From an uncultured Prevotellaceae bacterium (GTDB taxonomy: Bacteria > Bacteroidota > Bacteroidia > Bacteroidales > Muribaculaceae): DNA of 37,284 nucleotides. The translations under genes and the position numbers were made by a program. The stretch lies in the NCBI GenBank assembly GCA_900322135.1, contig ONYP01000048.1:1-37284 (forward strand), in the 5' to 3' direction. This document shows positions 15,083-24,260 of this stretch, in pieces. The notes under the pieces are model-generated. The model ran no database searches. It had not been told where the DNA came from and saw nothing but the letters and a program-made list of their open reading frames with translations. Numbering within the stretch: position 1 is the first letter of the stretch; the number at the start of each line of letters is the position of its first letter.

Positions 15083-16489
15083 TCATTTCTTCTCCAGCAG
15101 GGCGACATTCTCGACATGGTGGGTGTGCGGGAACATATCGACGGGTTGGATTTCAACGACACGGTATTTCTTATCGAGCATGGCAATGTCGCGCGCCTGG
15201 GTGGCGGGGTTGCAACTCACATAGACCAAGCGCTGAGGCTCGGCGTTGAGAATCACCTGAACGACATCCTCGTGCATGCCGGCACGCGGCGGGTCGATAA
15301 TCATCACCTCGGGGCGGCCATGCTCGGCAATGAAGCCGTCGGTGAGCACATCTTTCATGTCGCCAGCATAGAACAGGGTGTTCTCGATGCCGTTGACGCG
15401 GGAGTTCAACTTGGCGTCCTCGATGGCCTCGGGGACATACTCGATGCCAATGACCTGGCGGGCCTGGCGGGCAACGAAGTTGGCGATGGTGCCCGTGCCG
15501 GTGTACAGATCATAGACGAGTTCATCGCCCGTGAGGGCAGCCATGCGGCGCGCCACCTTGTAGAGCTCATAGGCCTGGCGGGAGTTGGTCTGGTAGAACG
15601 ACTTAGGACCGACACGGAACCGCAGCCCTTCCATCTCCTCCTCGATGTAGTCGCGCCCGCTGTAGGTGATGAACTCCTGGTCGGCCAGCGAGTCATTGAC
15701 CTTGAGGTTGACGACATAGAGCAGCGAGGTAATCTGCGGGAAACGGTCGCGCACGGCGCTCATCACATCCTCGATGGCAGCACGGTTGTCCTCGCCGAAG
15801 ACGATGACCTCCATCACCTCGCCCGTCGAGGCGGTGCGCGTCATGGTCATGCGGATGAAGCCCTGCTGACCGCGGATGTCATAAAACGAATATCCCCGCT
15901 CGACGCAGAGGCCACGGATGAACAGACGCAGCTCGTTGCTGATGTCATCCTGCAGCCAGCAGCGCTTGATGTCGAGCACCTTGTCAAAGGCGCCGGGGAT
16001 GTGGAAGCCCGCGGCGTTGCGGTCGGGGAACTCGACGCCGCTGTCGAGCTGCTCGCGGGTGAGCCAGCACTTGTTGGAGAAGGTGAATTCCAGTTTATTG
16101 CGGTAATGCGTCGTTACCGCCGAGCCCAGGATGGGGTTGATGGCAGGGATGGGTACCTTGGCGATGCGCTCCATGGCGTCGACCACCTGCTGCTGCTTGC
16201 ACTGCAACTGGTACTCATAGGGCAGGTGCTGCCACTTGCAGCCTCCGCACAGCCCGAAGTGCTCGCACATCGGCTCCACGCGCAGTGGGCTGGGTTTGAC
16301 CAGGCGCTCGATGTGGCCCTCGGCATAACTGTGCTTCTTGCGGTCGATTTTCAGGTCAATCACATCACCGGGAGCGCCATAGGGGACAAACACCACCAGG
16401 TCGTTCCAGCGGCCCAGGCTCTTGCCCTCGGCCGCCACGCCCGTTATCTCAAAATTCTCAATTACCGGAATATCTTTCTTCTTTTTCAC
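15083..16489 (-). CDS. rlmD: 23S rRNA (uracil-C5)-methyltransferase
   Basis: The 468-residue protein has an N-terminal TRAM domain (about residues 10-66), an iron-sulfur cluster site with cysteines 75, 81 and 84 (CEHFGLCGGCKW) and 177 (KRCWLQ), and a C-terminal SAM-dependent Rossmann domain with LYTGTGTIANFVA, IDPPRAGMHEDV and the nucleophile C426 in YVSCNPATQARD. This is the RumA/RlmD/TrmA family, which makes 5-methyluridine in 23S rRNA; in Bacteroidota the same family may modify more than one uridine, so exact position is by analogy. The start MKKKKDIPVIENFEI is typical. The upstream 379 bases contain no gene and no clear TAnnTTTG box. Confidence 0.94.
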   Translation of the reverse strand: MKKKKDIPVIENFEITGVAAEGKSLGRWNDLVVFVPYGAPGDVIDLKIDRKKHSYAEGHIERLVKPSPLRVEPMCEHFGLCGGCKWQHLPYEYQLQCKQQQVVDAMERIAKVPIPAINPILGSAVTTHYRNKLEFTFSNKCWLTREQLDSGVEFPDRNAAGFHIPGAFDKVLDIKRCWLQDDISNELRLFIRGLCVERGYSFYDIRGQQGFIRMTMTRTASTGEVMEVIVFGEDNRAAIEDVMSAVRDRFPQITSLLYVVNLKVNDSLADQEFITYSGRDYIEEEMEGLRFRVGPKSFYQTNSRQAYELYKVARRMAALTGDELVYDLYTGTGTIANFVARQARQVIGIEYVPEAIEDAKLNSRVNGIENTLFYAGDMKDVLTDGFIAEHGRPEVMIIDPPRAGMHEDVVQVILNAEPQRLVYVSCNPATQARDIAMLDKKYRVVEIQPVDMFPHTHHVENVALLEKK

Positions 16490-16868
16490 TCTGCCCCCTA
16501 AAAAAAGGAAAACAAGAAAACATGCACCACGGCCTCACGCCAAGCCCCAAAAGCCGGTAAGTCTTGTATCGGCCTGACGGCCTAGAAATTAACAAAAAAT
16601 TTCAGGTAACGATATCGCAGTTGGCCCATCAGTTATATCAACCGCCACATGGGCGGGAAAACTTGTGTACGCCTAAGGCAAATGAACTTGATATTGTCCT
16701 GTTTTGTCTTTCTTGTCTTCTAAAACCAGACACCCGGATATAGGCTTCCGCACCCTGCCGGAGTGCGGAAGCCATATAATCAGTCGTCTTGAAAAGTTGT
16801 CCGCGTTGCCTGAAAAGACTTTCCGGCTTTGCGGCTTAGCGTGTGGGAAAAAGGAGGATGCCGGTGCC
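16490..16868. other. Intergenic stretch with 17-nt motif and hairpin
   Basis: No gene is recognised. It holds the exact motif TTGTCTTTCTTGTCTTC at 16704-16720 (also at 20295 and 36359) and the TPR gene's hairpin at 16743-16773. Bases 16520-16620 have several GGCC/CGGCCTGACGGCC-type short inverted repeats of unclear meaning. Confidence 0.5.
16743..16773 (-). terminator. Hairpin after TPR gene
   Basis: GGCTTCCGCAC (16743-16753) pairs perfectly with GTGCGGAAGCC (16763-16773). It lies about 100 bases beyond the TPR gene stop on the minus strand and shares the CCGCAC core with hairpins at 6061 and 20201. Confidence 0.55.
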
Positions 16869-17801
16869 TTATTGCTCGTTGAGGGCTTGGTTGATGTAGT
16901 CGCGGCTCAGGCCGAGCGACACGGCGGTATCGATGTCGCGGTTCATGTCGTCACGCTGGAAGCGTAGTTTATTCAGTTTGGCACGCAACAGGTACAGATA
17001 GGGATCGCCGGGTGACATCTCGAGGGCGGTGCGGATGTCTTCCTCGGCATCGTTGAGGCGTTTCATCGCCAGGTAGCAGTCGGCGCGGTGTCCCAGCAGT
17101 TGGGCGGTGGGCTGCACCTTGATGAGTTGACTGAACAGTTCCGCCGCACGGGCATGGTTGCCGTTGCGCTTGTGCAGCAGGCCCATCCCCTCGTGATAGA
17201 GGCCCGAATTGGGGTTGATGCGCTTGATTTCGTTGAACAGGTCCTCAGCACGATTGGTGTCTCCGCGTTCCATGGCCAGAACGCCCAACGAGTAGCGCGC
17301 CTCGGTATTGTAGAAGTCGAGCTCACACACTCGCTCATAGTCATCGATAGCACGCTGCACGATGTCCATCTCAACATAGAGCGCGGCACGGTTCAGCAGC
17401 AGCGTCACGGCATGGGGTGTCATGTCCAGTGCCAGCGTGTAATTCTTCACGGCGTCGGCAAGCTTCCCCTGATAGCGCTGCAGGGTGGCTATATTGCTCA
17501 GTACCATCGAGTTACCAGGATTGTCGGGGTCGGCCTTGAATGCTTTGAGGAGCCACTGCTCAGCCTGGGGCCAGTCGTGGCTGTAGATGCAGGTCTGCGC
17601 CGAGTCGATATATTGGAAATAAGGTGTCTCGGTGTCCAAGTCGGCGATATAGGGATTCCCAGCCTTTTTCTCTTGCGGTTTCATGCCCTGGGGCACCTTC
17701 ATGTTCTCGTCGCCGATGGAGTTGACCACCTGCGCCCCACTCTGCTGCCCCATCGCCAGCACAGCCACAATCACCAATAACCGTAATAACTGATTCTTCA
17801 T
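16869..17801 (-). CDS. Secreted tetratricopeptide repeat protein
   Basis: Starting at the ATG at 17801 (MKNQLLRLL) the product is 310 residues; a TTG nine bases upstream would add three residues and is less likely. A signal peptide ends near QQSGAQ (residue about 23). From residue about 60 to the end there are five to six TPR units, with typical pairs such as YTLALDMTPHAVTLLLNRAALYVEM and the A-Y-L-G-type pattern in YSLGVLAMERGDTNRAEDLF. TPR arrays hold protein partners together in the periplasm; the partner is unknown. It follows the MscS gene by 29 bases on the same strand and is probably co-transcribed with it. Confidence 0.83.
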   Translation of the reverse strand: MKNQLLRLLVIVAVLAMGQQSGAQVVNSIGDENMKVPQGMKPQEKKAGNPYIADLDTETPYFQYIDSAQTCIYSHDWPQAEQWLLKAFKADPDNPGNSMVLSNIATLQRYQGKLADAVKNYTLALDMTPHAVTLLLNRAALYVEMDIVQRAIDDYERVCELDFYNTEARYSLGVLAMERGDTNRAEDLFNEIKRINPNSGLYHEGMGLLHKRNGNHARAAELFSQLIKVQPTAQLLGHRADCYLAMKRLNDAEEDIRTALEMSPGDPYLYLLRAKLNKLRFQRDDMNRDIDTAVSLGLSRDYINQALNEQ

Positions 17802-17830
17802 TCCTTTCAATCAATCACAACTCCTGACTA

Positions 17831-18892
17831 TCAACTGTTAATGTGCACATCGACTTGCGGGTACGGGAAGTGGATGCCATGCTGCGGGAACTGCTTGTAA
17901 ATCTTCTCGTTCACATCGTAGAGGACATTCCAATAGTTGCCAATTTCGGTCCATGCCCTCACGATGAGCGTCACTTGGCTCTCGTCCAGGCTCTCGACGG
18001 CAACCACAGGCTTGTAGTTGGGCTTGGGAACCAGCGCCTCGAGTTTTGCCTCCTGCTGCTCGTTCCATTGCTCGACACGGCGCCGTTGCCAGTGGAAGAC
18101 GCGCTGCCACCACGGCGCCGGCTTTTCCTCCTGCTGGTGACGCTCTTCAGTCTGTTGAGGCTGTTCTGCCTCGTGGACATCGGCATCGGTGTGAACGACA
18201 CGCTCATCGGCAGCCAGGATGTCAAGGGCGACTTTACGGGCCACCTCCACATCGTCACCATAGGTGATGCCCACACGCCACTCCACACGGTGGTAAGGCT
18301 CGGCTGTGAAGTTCTTGAGCGAACTGGTCGAGAGCCCTCCGTTGGGAATCACGATGCGGTCGTTGTTGTAGGTATTGATGACCGTGTTGAATATCTGGAT
18401 TTCCTTGACGGTGCCCTTGAACTCGCCAAACTCGATGTAGTCGCCCACCTTGTAGGGCTTGAGCAACAGGATGAGGACACCACCGGCAAAATTCTGCAGT
18501 GTGCCGCTCAGCGCCATGCCGATGGCGACACCGGCACTGGCAAAGATGGCGATAAACGAACTCGTCTCGATGCCCAGCACGCCAATGACGGTGATGACGA
18601 GCAGGAACAGCAGCGTGATGCGGATGAATGACAACAGGAACGATGTCAACGAGCGGTCAAAGCCCTTGGCCACCATGATGGCGCGCACCACATTATAAAA
18701 CTTGTTGATGATGAACTTACCGATGTAGAAGACCAGGATGGCGGCGACGATACGCAACCCCAGCGAAATCAACTGGCTCGACAACGATGTCATCAAGTCA
18801 CCCACATCCAGGTAGCGGAACCTGTCCACCAGTTCATTGGCGGTAGTTGCATCAGACTGCAGCAACAATAGTTTATCAGATATCATAAACAT
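17831..18892 (-). CDS. MscS-family mechanosensitive channel
   Basis: An open frame extends to 18958, but a TACCTTTG promoter box lies within that extension, so the start is taken at 18892 (MFMISDK; MISDK at 18886 is an alternative), giving about 353 residues. Three membrane helices occupy roughly residues 30-140; the third is the glycine/alanine-rich pore helix (ASAGVAIGMALSGTLQNFAGG), followed by the MscS beta domain with VGDYIEFGEFKGTV and VIPNGGLSTSSLKNF. The C-terminal alpha/beta domain is split by a strongly charged insert of about 55 residues rich in Glu, Gln and Arg (VHEAEQPQQTEERHQQEEKP and onward), which is unusual for small MscS proteins. Such channels release solutes on osmotic downshock. 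Confidence 0.9.
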   Translation of the reverse strand: MFMISDKLLLLQSDATTANELVDRFRYLDVGDLMTSLSSQLISLGLRIVAAILVFYIGKFIINKFYNVVRAIMVAKGFDRSLTSFLLSFIRITLLFLLVITVIGVLGIETSSFIAIFASAGVAIGMALSGTLQNFAGGVLILLLKPYKVGDYIEFGEFKGTVKEIQIFNTVINTYNNDRIVIPNGGLSTSSLKNFTAEPYHRVEWRVGITYGDDVEVARKVALDILAADERVVHTDADVHEAEQPQQTEERHQQEEKPAPWWQRVFHWQRRRVEQWNEQQEAKLEALVPKPNYKPVVAVESLDESQVTLIVRAWTEIGNYWNVLYDVNEKIYKQFPQHGIHFPYPQVDVHINS

Positions 18893-18916
18893 CTCGTTTG
18901 ATTGGTTTGTTGCTGG

Positions 18917-18924
18917 CAAAGGTA
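18917..18924 (-). promoter_or_regulatory. Promoter -7 element of the MscS gene
   Basis: TACCTTTG on the minus strand, 25 bases before the chosen ATG. It decides against the longer reading frame. Confidence 0.6.
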
Positions 18925-18958
18925 ATACCAATCCATCTAAAAAAATCTTAAATCCCAA

Positions 18959-19237
18959 CTAAATATCGTCAACACCGGGAAAAAAGCACGCCACATCGCC
19001 GCCCACAATCCCCTACGCACTGGAATAAGTGATGACACCCGATCGGCCCGCTTTATAGCAACGCATAATTATGCACACCTACTGGAGTCGGATGGCTAAC
19101 GCGAGGATTCGTCTTATAGGTATCGCCGGACGCAAGGTTCTTGCAATCGGCGTTTGCACCGCACAGGTCAGGGCTGGCCGACATACCATTTGTGCTAAAA
19201 GACCGCATCCATCATCGGGGCGAGAGAAATTTTGTTG
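18959..19237. other. Intergenic stretch, no convincing gene
   Basis: Divergent region between the MscS and phosphatase genes. A short open frame from 19071 overlaps the promoter of the phosphatase gene and has no family features. A perfect 12-base palindrome GCATAATTATGC at 19063-19074 could be a protein-binding site. Confidence 0.35.
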
Positions 19238-19245
19238 TACCTTTG
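19238..19245 (+). promoter_or_regulatory. Promoter -7 element of the acid phosphatase gene
   Basis: TACCTTTG, 35 bases before the ATG at 19280. No -33 TTTG is obvious. Confidence 0.65.
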
Positions 19246-19279
19246 CGCCAAAATATTATTACAACCATCCATCATCAAT

Positions 19280-20131
19280 ATGAAAAAGATTTTTGCTTTA
19301 TTCATGGCCTCCATCATGGTTGCCATGACGATGAATGCACAGAACGAGGTGCAGCCCTATTTCACGGTCGACGAGTTACCCGACCTCATCAAGTGCCTGC
19401 CCGCTCCGCCAGCATTTGACAGTCCTGAGTTTGCCTACGACATGATGCGTTTCGCCTGGGGCAAGCAGCAGCGACTGGACGAGGAGCGCGCCGCAATCGC
19501 CAAGCGCGATGCCGTGTGGTCCTACGAGGCCCTGCTGGCCGAGTTTGATGTCCCCTTCGGGCTGCACATGAGCCCCGAGGACACGCCCGAAATCTGGAAA
19601 CTGATGGTGACCAGCCTCACCACTACCGACGCCATGCGCGTCGCCCCTAAGGCTTACTATCACCGCCAGCGCCCATTCGAGCGATTCCAGGACAAGATGC
19701 TCACCGACGAGGAGGCCGATCTGGCTGGCGAGGGGTCCTATCCCTCGGGCCACACCATGCGAGGATGGACAGCCGCCCTGCTGCTGGCAGAGGTCAACCC
19801 TGCCGCTGCCGACACCATCTTTGCACGCGGCTGGATGTACGGTGAGAGCCGCGTCATCGTGGGTGCCCACTGGCAGAGCGATGTGGATGCCAGCCGTGTC
19901 GCCGCCAGCATAGCCTATGGCGCATTGCATGGCAGCACCGAGTTCCGCGAGCAGATGTCCAAGGCCCAGGAAGAATACCGTGTGAAGACGGGCCAGCAGG
20001 CTGGCATCGGCAATGTGCCCGCAACTGCCGTTCCCGCCAGCAGCCAGCCCTTTCGCCAGAATGGCGACTTGGCCTCCGAGGACACCCGCGGCATCATCTC
20101 CCAAAACGGAAAGAAAACCCTCAAGAACTGA
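19280..20131 (+). CDS. Secreted PAP2-family class A acid phosphatase
   Basis: The start is set at 19280 (MKKIFALFMASIMVAMTMNAQ), a clear signal peptide just downstream of a promoter; the longer frame from 19232 overlaps that promoter. The 283-residue product has the three-part PAP2/vanadium haloperoxidase phosphatase signature: KAYYHRQRP, then SYPSGHTMRGW with His158, then SRVIVGAHWQSDVDASR with His197 and Asp201. Class A non-specific acid phosphatases remove phosphate from many organic phosphomonoesters in the periplasm. The last 45 residues after the domain are low-complexity and of unknown role. A strong hairpin follows. Confidence 0.93.
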   Translation: MKKIFALFMASIMVAMTMNAQNEVQPYFTVDELPDLIKCLPAPPAFDSPEFAYDMMRFAWGKQQRLDEERAAIAKRDAVWSYEALLAEFDVPFGLHMSPEDTPEIWKLMVTSLTTTDAMRVAPKAYYHRQRPFERFQDKMLTDEEADLAGEGSYPSGHTMRGWTAALLLAEVNPAAADTIFARGWMYGESRVIVGAHWQSDVDASRVAASIAYGALHGSTEFREQMSKAQEEYRVKTGQQAGIGNVPATAVPASSQPFRQNGDLASEDTRGIISQNGKKTLKN

Positions 20132-20395
20132 AACACTCCGCTGGTCCCCACCCTAGTGCTCATCAGACAACACTGACAACCTAGACAACTGATCATCAAG
20201 CATCCGCACTCTGTCCAACGGGGTGCGGATGTCTTTGTCCTTTGCTTCTGGGGTTTGGCTTCAGGTGTCAAACAATAAAAAATAATTGTCATCTTTGTCT
20301 TTCTTGTCTTCAAGTTAAAGTACTTAAGTACTTGACTGAAAGGCATGCAGGAGACACCTCGACATAAAAAAAGAATAAATTCTTTTTATTCTGTG
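20132..20395. repeat. Intergenic GACAAC repeats and 17-nt motif
   Basis: Upstream of the hairpin, 20164-20189 holds three GACAAC units at about 11-base spacing. Downstream, 20295-20311 is TTGTCTTTCTTGTCTTC, identical to copies at 16704 and 36359, and 20316-20334 contains AGTACTTAAGTACTT, a near-perfect palindrome. No gene is seen. Confidence 0.6.
20201..20231 (+). terminator. Terminator hairpin after acid phosphatase gene
   Basis: Arms 20201-20213 and 20219-20231 pair over 13 bases with two G-U pairs around a 5-base loop, followed by TCTTTGTCCTTT. It shares the CCGCACTC core with the hairpins at 6061 and 16743. Confidence 0.8.
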
Positions 20396-20425
20396 TTTGG
20401 CTTGCACAAATTTTATGTACCTTTG
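20396..20425 (+). promoter_or_regulatory. Promoter of ileS
   Basis: TTTG at 20396-20399 and TACCTTTG at 20418-20425, separated by 18 bases, match the -33 and -7 elements. The ATG at 20460 lies 34 bases downstream. Confidence 0.78.
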
Positions 20426-20459
20426 CGCCCATATTTGGATAATTACATTATTAAAAAAG

Positions 20460-23400
20460 ATGAAAAAATTTAACGAGTATAACGGGTTTAACCTGTCAGA
20501 TATCAACAAGGAAGTCCTGCAACAGTGGGACAAGGAAGATGTTTTTGGCCGTAGCATCAGCGAGCGCGAGGGTGCTCCTTCATATGTTTTTTATGAGGGT
20601 CCTCCCAGCGCCAACGGCATGCCGGGCATCCACCATGTGATGGCCAGGACCATCAAGGACATCTTCTGCCGCTACAAGACGATGCAGGGTTACCAGGTAC
20701 ACCGCAAGGCCGGTTGGGACACCCACGGCCTGCCCGTGGAACTGGGCGTGGAGAAGGCCCTGGGCATCACCAAGGAGGATATCGGCAAGAAAATCTCGGT
20801 CGATGAGTACAACGCCACCTGCCGCAAGGAGGTGATGAAATACACCCGCGAGCACCATCCAGCCTTACTCACCCGCTGCCGGTACCGGGCTGAGCAGCCA
20901 CGAGCTGAACCTGCCGGGCTGCTACCGCGATGTGAAGGACCAGACGGTTACCGCACAGTTCACCGTGCTGAGCGGCGACGAGCATCCTGTCATCAAGAGA
21001 ATCAGCGAGGCCGCCGACGAGGGCTTCAACGATGCCTATGTGCTGGCATGGACGACCACACCCTGGACCCTGCCGAGCAACACCGCCCTGTGTGTGGGCA
21101 ACAAGATTGACTATGTCGCTGTCGAGAGTTTTAACCCCTACAGCGGCAAGCCCGCCATCTACCTGCTCGCCGAGGCACGCGTCGATGCCTACTTCAAGGC
21201 CGACGGCAAGGACCAGCCGATGGAGTACAACGCCGGCGACAAGGTGGTGCCCTGGAAGGTCATCGCCTCGTTCAAGGGCCAGGACCTGCTCGAGATGCGC
21301 TACGCCCAACTGTTCCCCTGGGTGAAGCCCGTGGACAAGGTCGACGGCAAGGTCGTGGGCAACGACAACGGTTTCCGTGTCATCCCCGGTGACTATGTGA
21401 CCACCGAGGACGGTACCGGTATCGTGCACATCGCTCCCACCTTCGGCGCCGACGATGCCCGCGTGGCCAAGGCTGCCGGCATACCCGCCCTGTACATGAT
21501 CATCAAGAAACTGGAGACCCGCCCCATGGTGGACCTCACAGGTAAATATTACAAGATTGAGGACCTGGACGAGGAGTTCGCAAAGAACTTCGTCAATGTA
21601 GACCTCTATCAGGAATATGCCGGCCGCTGGGTCAAGAACGCCTATGACCCGCAGTACACCGTGGGAGGCAAGTTTGACGAGGCCGCCGCTGCCAAGGCCG
21701 AGGACCTCAACATCTACATCTGCATCCGCATGAAGCAGGAAGGCACCGCCTTCAAGATGGAGAAGCACACCCACAACTATCCCCACTGCTGGCGCACCGA
21801 CAAGCCCGTGCTTTACTACCCGCTCGACAGCTGGTTCATCCGCGACACGGCATGCCGTGACCGCATGATTGAACTCAACCACACCATCAACTGGAAGCCC
21901 GAACACACGGGTACCGGACGATTTGGCAAGTGGCTGGAGAACCTCAACGACTGGAACCTGAGCCGCAGCCGCTACTGGGGCACACCGCTGCCCATCTGGC
22001 GCAACGAGGACGGTGAGGAGAAGTGCATCGGCAGCATCGAGGAACTCTACAACGAGATCGAGAAGGCCGTGGCTGCCGGCGTGATGAAGAGCAACCCCTA
22101 CAAGGACAAGGGCTTCGTTCCCGGCGACTACAGCGAGGAGAACTACAACAAGATTGACATCCACCGCCCCTATGTTGACGACATCATCCTGCTGAGCGAC
22201 ACGGGCAAGCCCATGAAGCGTGAGCTGGACCTCATCGATGTGTGGTTCGACAGCGGTGCCATGCCCTATGCCCAGCTGCACTACCCGTTCGAGAACAAGG
22301 AGGCTGTGGACAACAACGGTTTCTTCCCCGCCGACTTCATTGCCGAGGGTGTGGACCAGACGCGCGGTTGGTTCTTCACGCTGCATGCCATCGCCACGAT
22401 GGTGTTTGACAGCGTGGCCTATAAGAATGTCATCAGCAACGGTCTGGTGCTCGACAAGGTGGGCGCCAAGATGAGCAAGCGACTGGGCAACGCCGTTGAC
22501 CCGTTCAAGGCCATCGAGGCCTACGGCAGCGACCCCCTGCGCTGGTACATGATCAGCAACTCGTCACCTTGGGACAACCTCAAGTTTGACGAGGCTGGCG
22601 TGATTGAGGTCGCCCGCAAGTTCTTCGGCACCCTCTACAACACCTACTCGTTCTTTGCACTGTATGCCAATGTGGATGGCTTCGACCCCGAGGCTACGCA
22701 GGTGCCCCTGGCCGAGCGTCCCGAGATTGACCGCTGGATCATCTCGCTGCTCAACTCGCTCATCGCCGAGGTGCAGGCCGACCTCGAGGACTATGAGCCC
22801 ACCAAGGCCGCACGCGCCATCAGCACCTTTGTGGGGGACCACCTGAGCAACTGGTATGTGCGTCTGAACCGCAAGCGTTTCTGGGGCGGAGAGATGACTC
22901 AGGACAAGCTGGCTGCCTACCAGACGCTGTACCAGTGCCTGACCACCGTGGCCCTGCTCATGGCTCCCGTATCCCCCTTCTACAGCGACCGCCTGTACCG
23001 TGACCTGACCCACAGCGAGAATTCCGTCCACCTGGCCAACTTCCCCAAGAGCGACGCCAGCGTTATCGACAAGCAGCTCGAGAAACGCATGCAGGCCGCA
23101 CAGGATGTCACCTCGATGGTACTGTCACTGCGCCGCAAGCAGAACCTCAAGGTGCGCCAGCCGCTGCAGGCCATCATGGTTCCCGTGCTCGACGACAACC
23201 AGCGCAACGATGTCGAAGCCGTTGCCGACCTCATCCGCAACGAGGTCAATGTTAAGGAAATCAAGCTCGTGGGCAATGATGCAGGCATCCTCGTCAAGCG
23301 CGTGAAACCCGATTTCAAGAAACTGGGACCGAAGTACGGCAAAATCATGAAGGCCCTTGCCGCACGCATCGCCGGTATGACGCAGCCCGAAATCGCACAG

Positions 23401-23817
23401 TTCGAGAAGGACGGCATGTTTGCTGTTGACATCGACGGCCAGCAGGCACAAATCGAACTTGCCGATGTCGAAATCATCAGCGAGGACATCCCCGGCTGGC
23501 TCGTCGCCAACGAGGGCAACCTGACCGTCGCACTCGACATCACAGTGACCGATGAGTTGAGACTCGAGGGTATCGCACGCGAACTGGTGAACCGCATCCA
23601 GAATCTGCGCAAGAGCAAGGACTTTGACATCACCGACAAAATCTCTGTCACCATCGCTCCCGACGAGCGCACCGACGAGGCCGTCAAGGCCTTTGGCGAC
23701 TATATCGCCCATCAGGTGCTCGCCACCAGCATTACAGTGGCTCCTGTCGACAGTGAGTCGGCCGACGAACTCGACATGGACGGCTGGACGCTGCCCGTCA
23801 AGGTCGAGAAAGTGTAA
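20460..23817 (+). pseudogene. ileS: Isoleucine--tRNA ligase interrupted by an apparent 137-bp deletion and frameshift
   Basis: The N-terminal part (20460-20852, 131 codons) carries the class I HIGH-type motif in PPSANGMPGIHHVMA and DTHGLPVE, ending KYTRE. After one extra base the reading resumes in the next frame at 20854 with TIQPYSPAAGTGLSSHELN and runs 987 codons to 23817, with the editing domain, the KMSKR loop near 22468, and a full C-terminus. In IleRS relatives about 46 residues (the WEDLTRKMGYWVDM to LLYKGY segment) lie between these two parts; their loss minus one base equals 137 bp. The first frame continues with unrelated residues to 21110. Translation as it stands would not give active enzyme. 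The downstream part could start at ATG 20932. The cause could be real mutation, a second functional ileS elsewhere, or an assembly error. Confidence 0.9.
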
Positions 23818-23858
23818 CATCAACCGACATCAACAACTATAACAATAAACTACTGATT

Positions 23859-24245
23859 ATGGCTACCAAGCAAGAGAAGACAAGGTATAGCGACGAGGAG
23901 CTGCAAGAATTCAAGGAGCTCATCATGGCCAAAATTGAGCAGGCCGAGGAGAACTACAAGCGCCTCAAGGACACCATCATGGTCGATGAATCCAACCCCA
24001 CATTCAAGATGATGGAAGAGGGAGCATCTACCTTGCAGAAGGAGGTCTCCAGCCAACAGGCCGAGCGCCAGCTGGACTTCATCCGCAAACTCCAAGCCGC
24101 TCTCGTACGCATCGAGAACAAGACCTATGGCGTGTGCCGCATCACGGGCAAACTCATCCCCAAGGAGCGCCTTCAGGCTGTGCCCCACGCCACCCTGTCT
24201 ATCGAGGGCAAGGAGATTGAGGCACAACGCAAAAAGAAATCCTGA
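23859..24245 (+). CDS. DksA/TraR-family protein without a complete zinc site
   Basis: A 128-residue protein with a long N-terminal coiled-coil region (residues about 10-85, rich in Glu, Lys and Gln) and a C-terminal segment like the DksA/TraR zinc finger: TYGVCRITGKLIPKERLQAVPHAT. Of the four expected cysteines only C93 is present, so metal binding as in classical DksA is unlikely; this is a common form in Bacteroidota. DksA-type proteins enter the secondary channel of RNA polymerase and alter its response to ppGpp; that function for this variant is inference. It starts 41 bases after the ileS stop and 15 bases before lspA, probably one transcript. Confidence 0.87.
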   Translation: MATKQEKTRYSDEELQEFKELIMAKIEQAEENYKRLKDTIMVDESNPTFKMMEEGASTLQKEVSSQQAERQLDFIRKLQAALVRIENKTYGVCRITGKLIPKERLQAVPHATLSIEGKEIEAQRKKKS

Positions 24246-24260
24246 CGACAGCCAGCCCAC

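Noticed and set aside
15116-16501. Long plus-strand frame opposite rlmD
   Set aside because: Antisense shadow without motifs; rlmD has a complete motif set.
19071-19283. 70-residue frame upstream of the phosphatase
   Set aside because: It overlaps the phosphatase promoter and start, and the product is Arg/Cys rich with no family features.
20840-20940. Programmed frameshifting in ileS
   Set aside because: About 46 conserved residues are missing between the two parts, which a ribosomal shift cannot restore, and no slippery heptamer is seen.
20869-22386. A 505-residue minus-strand open frame opposite ileS
   Set aside because: It mirrors the ileS coding bias, has no promoter and no recognisable family.
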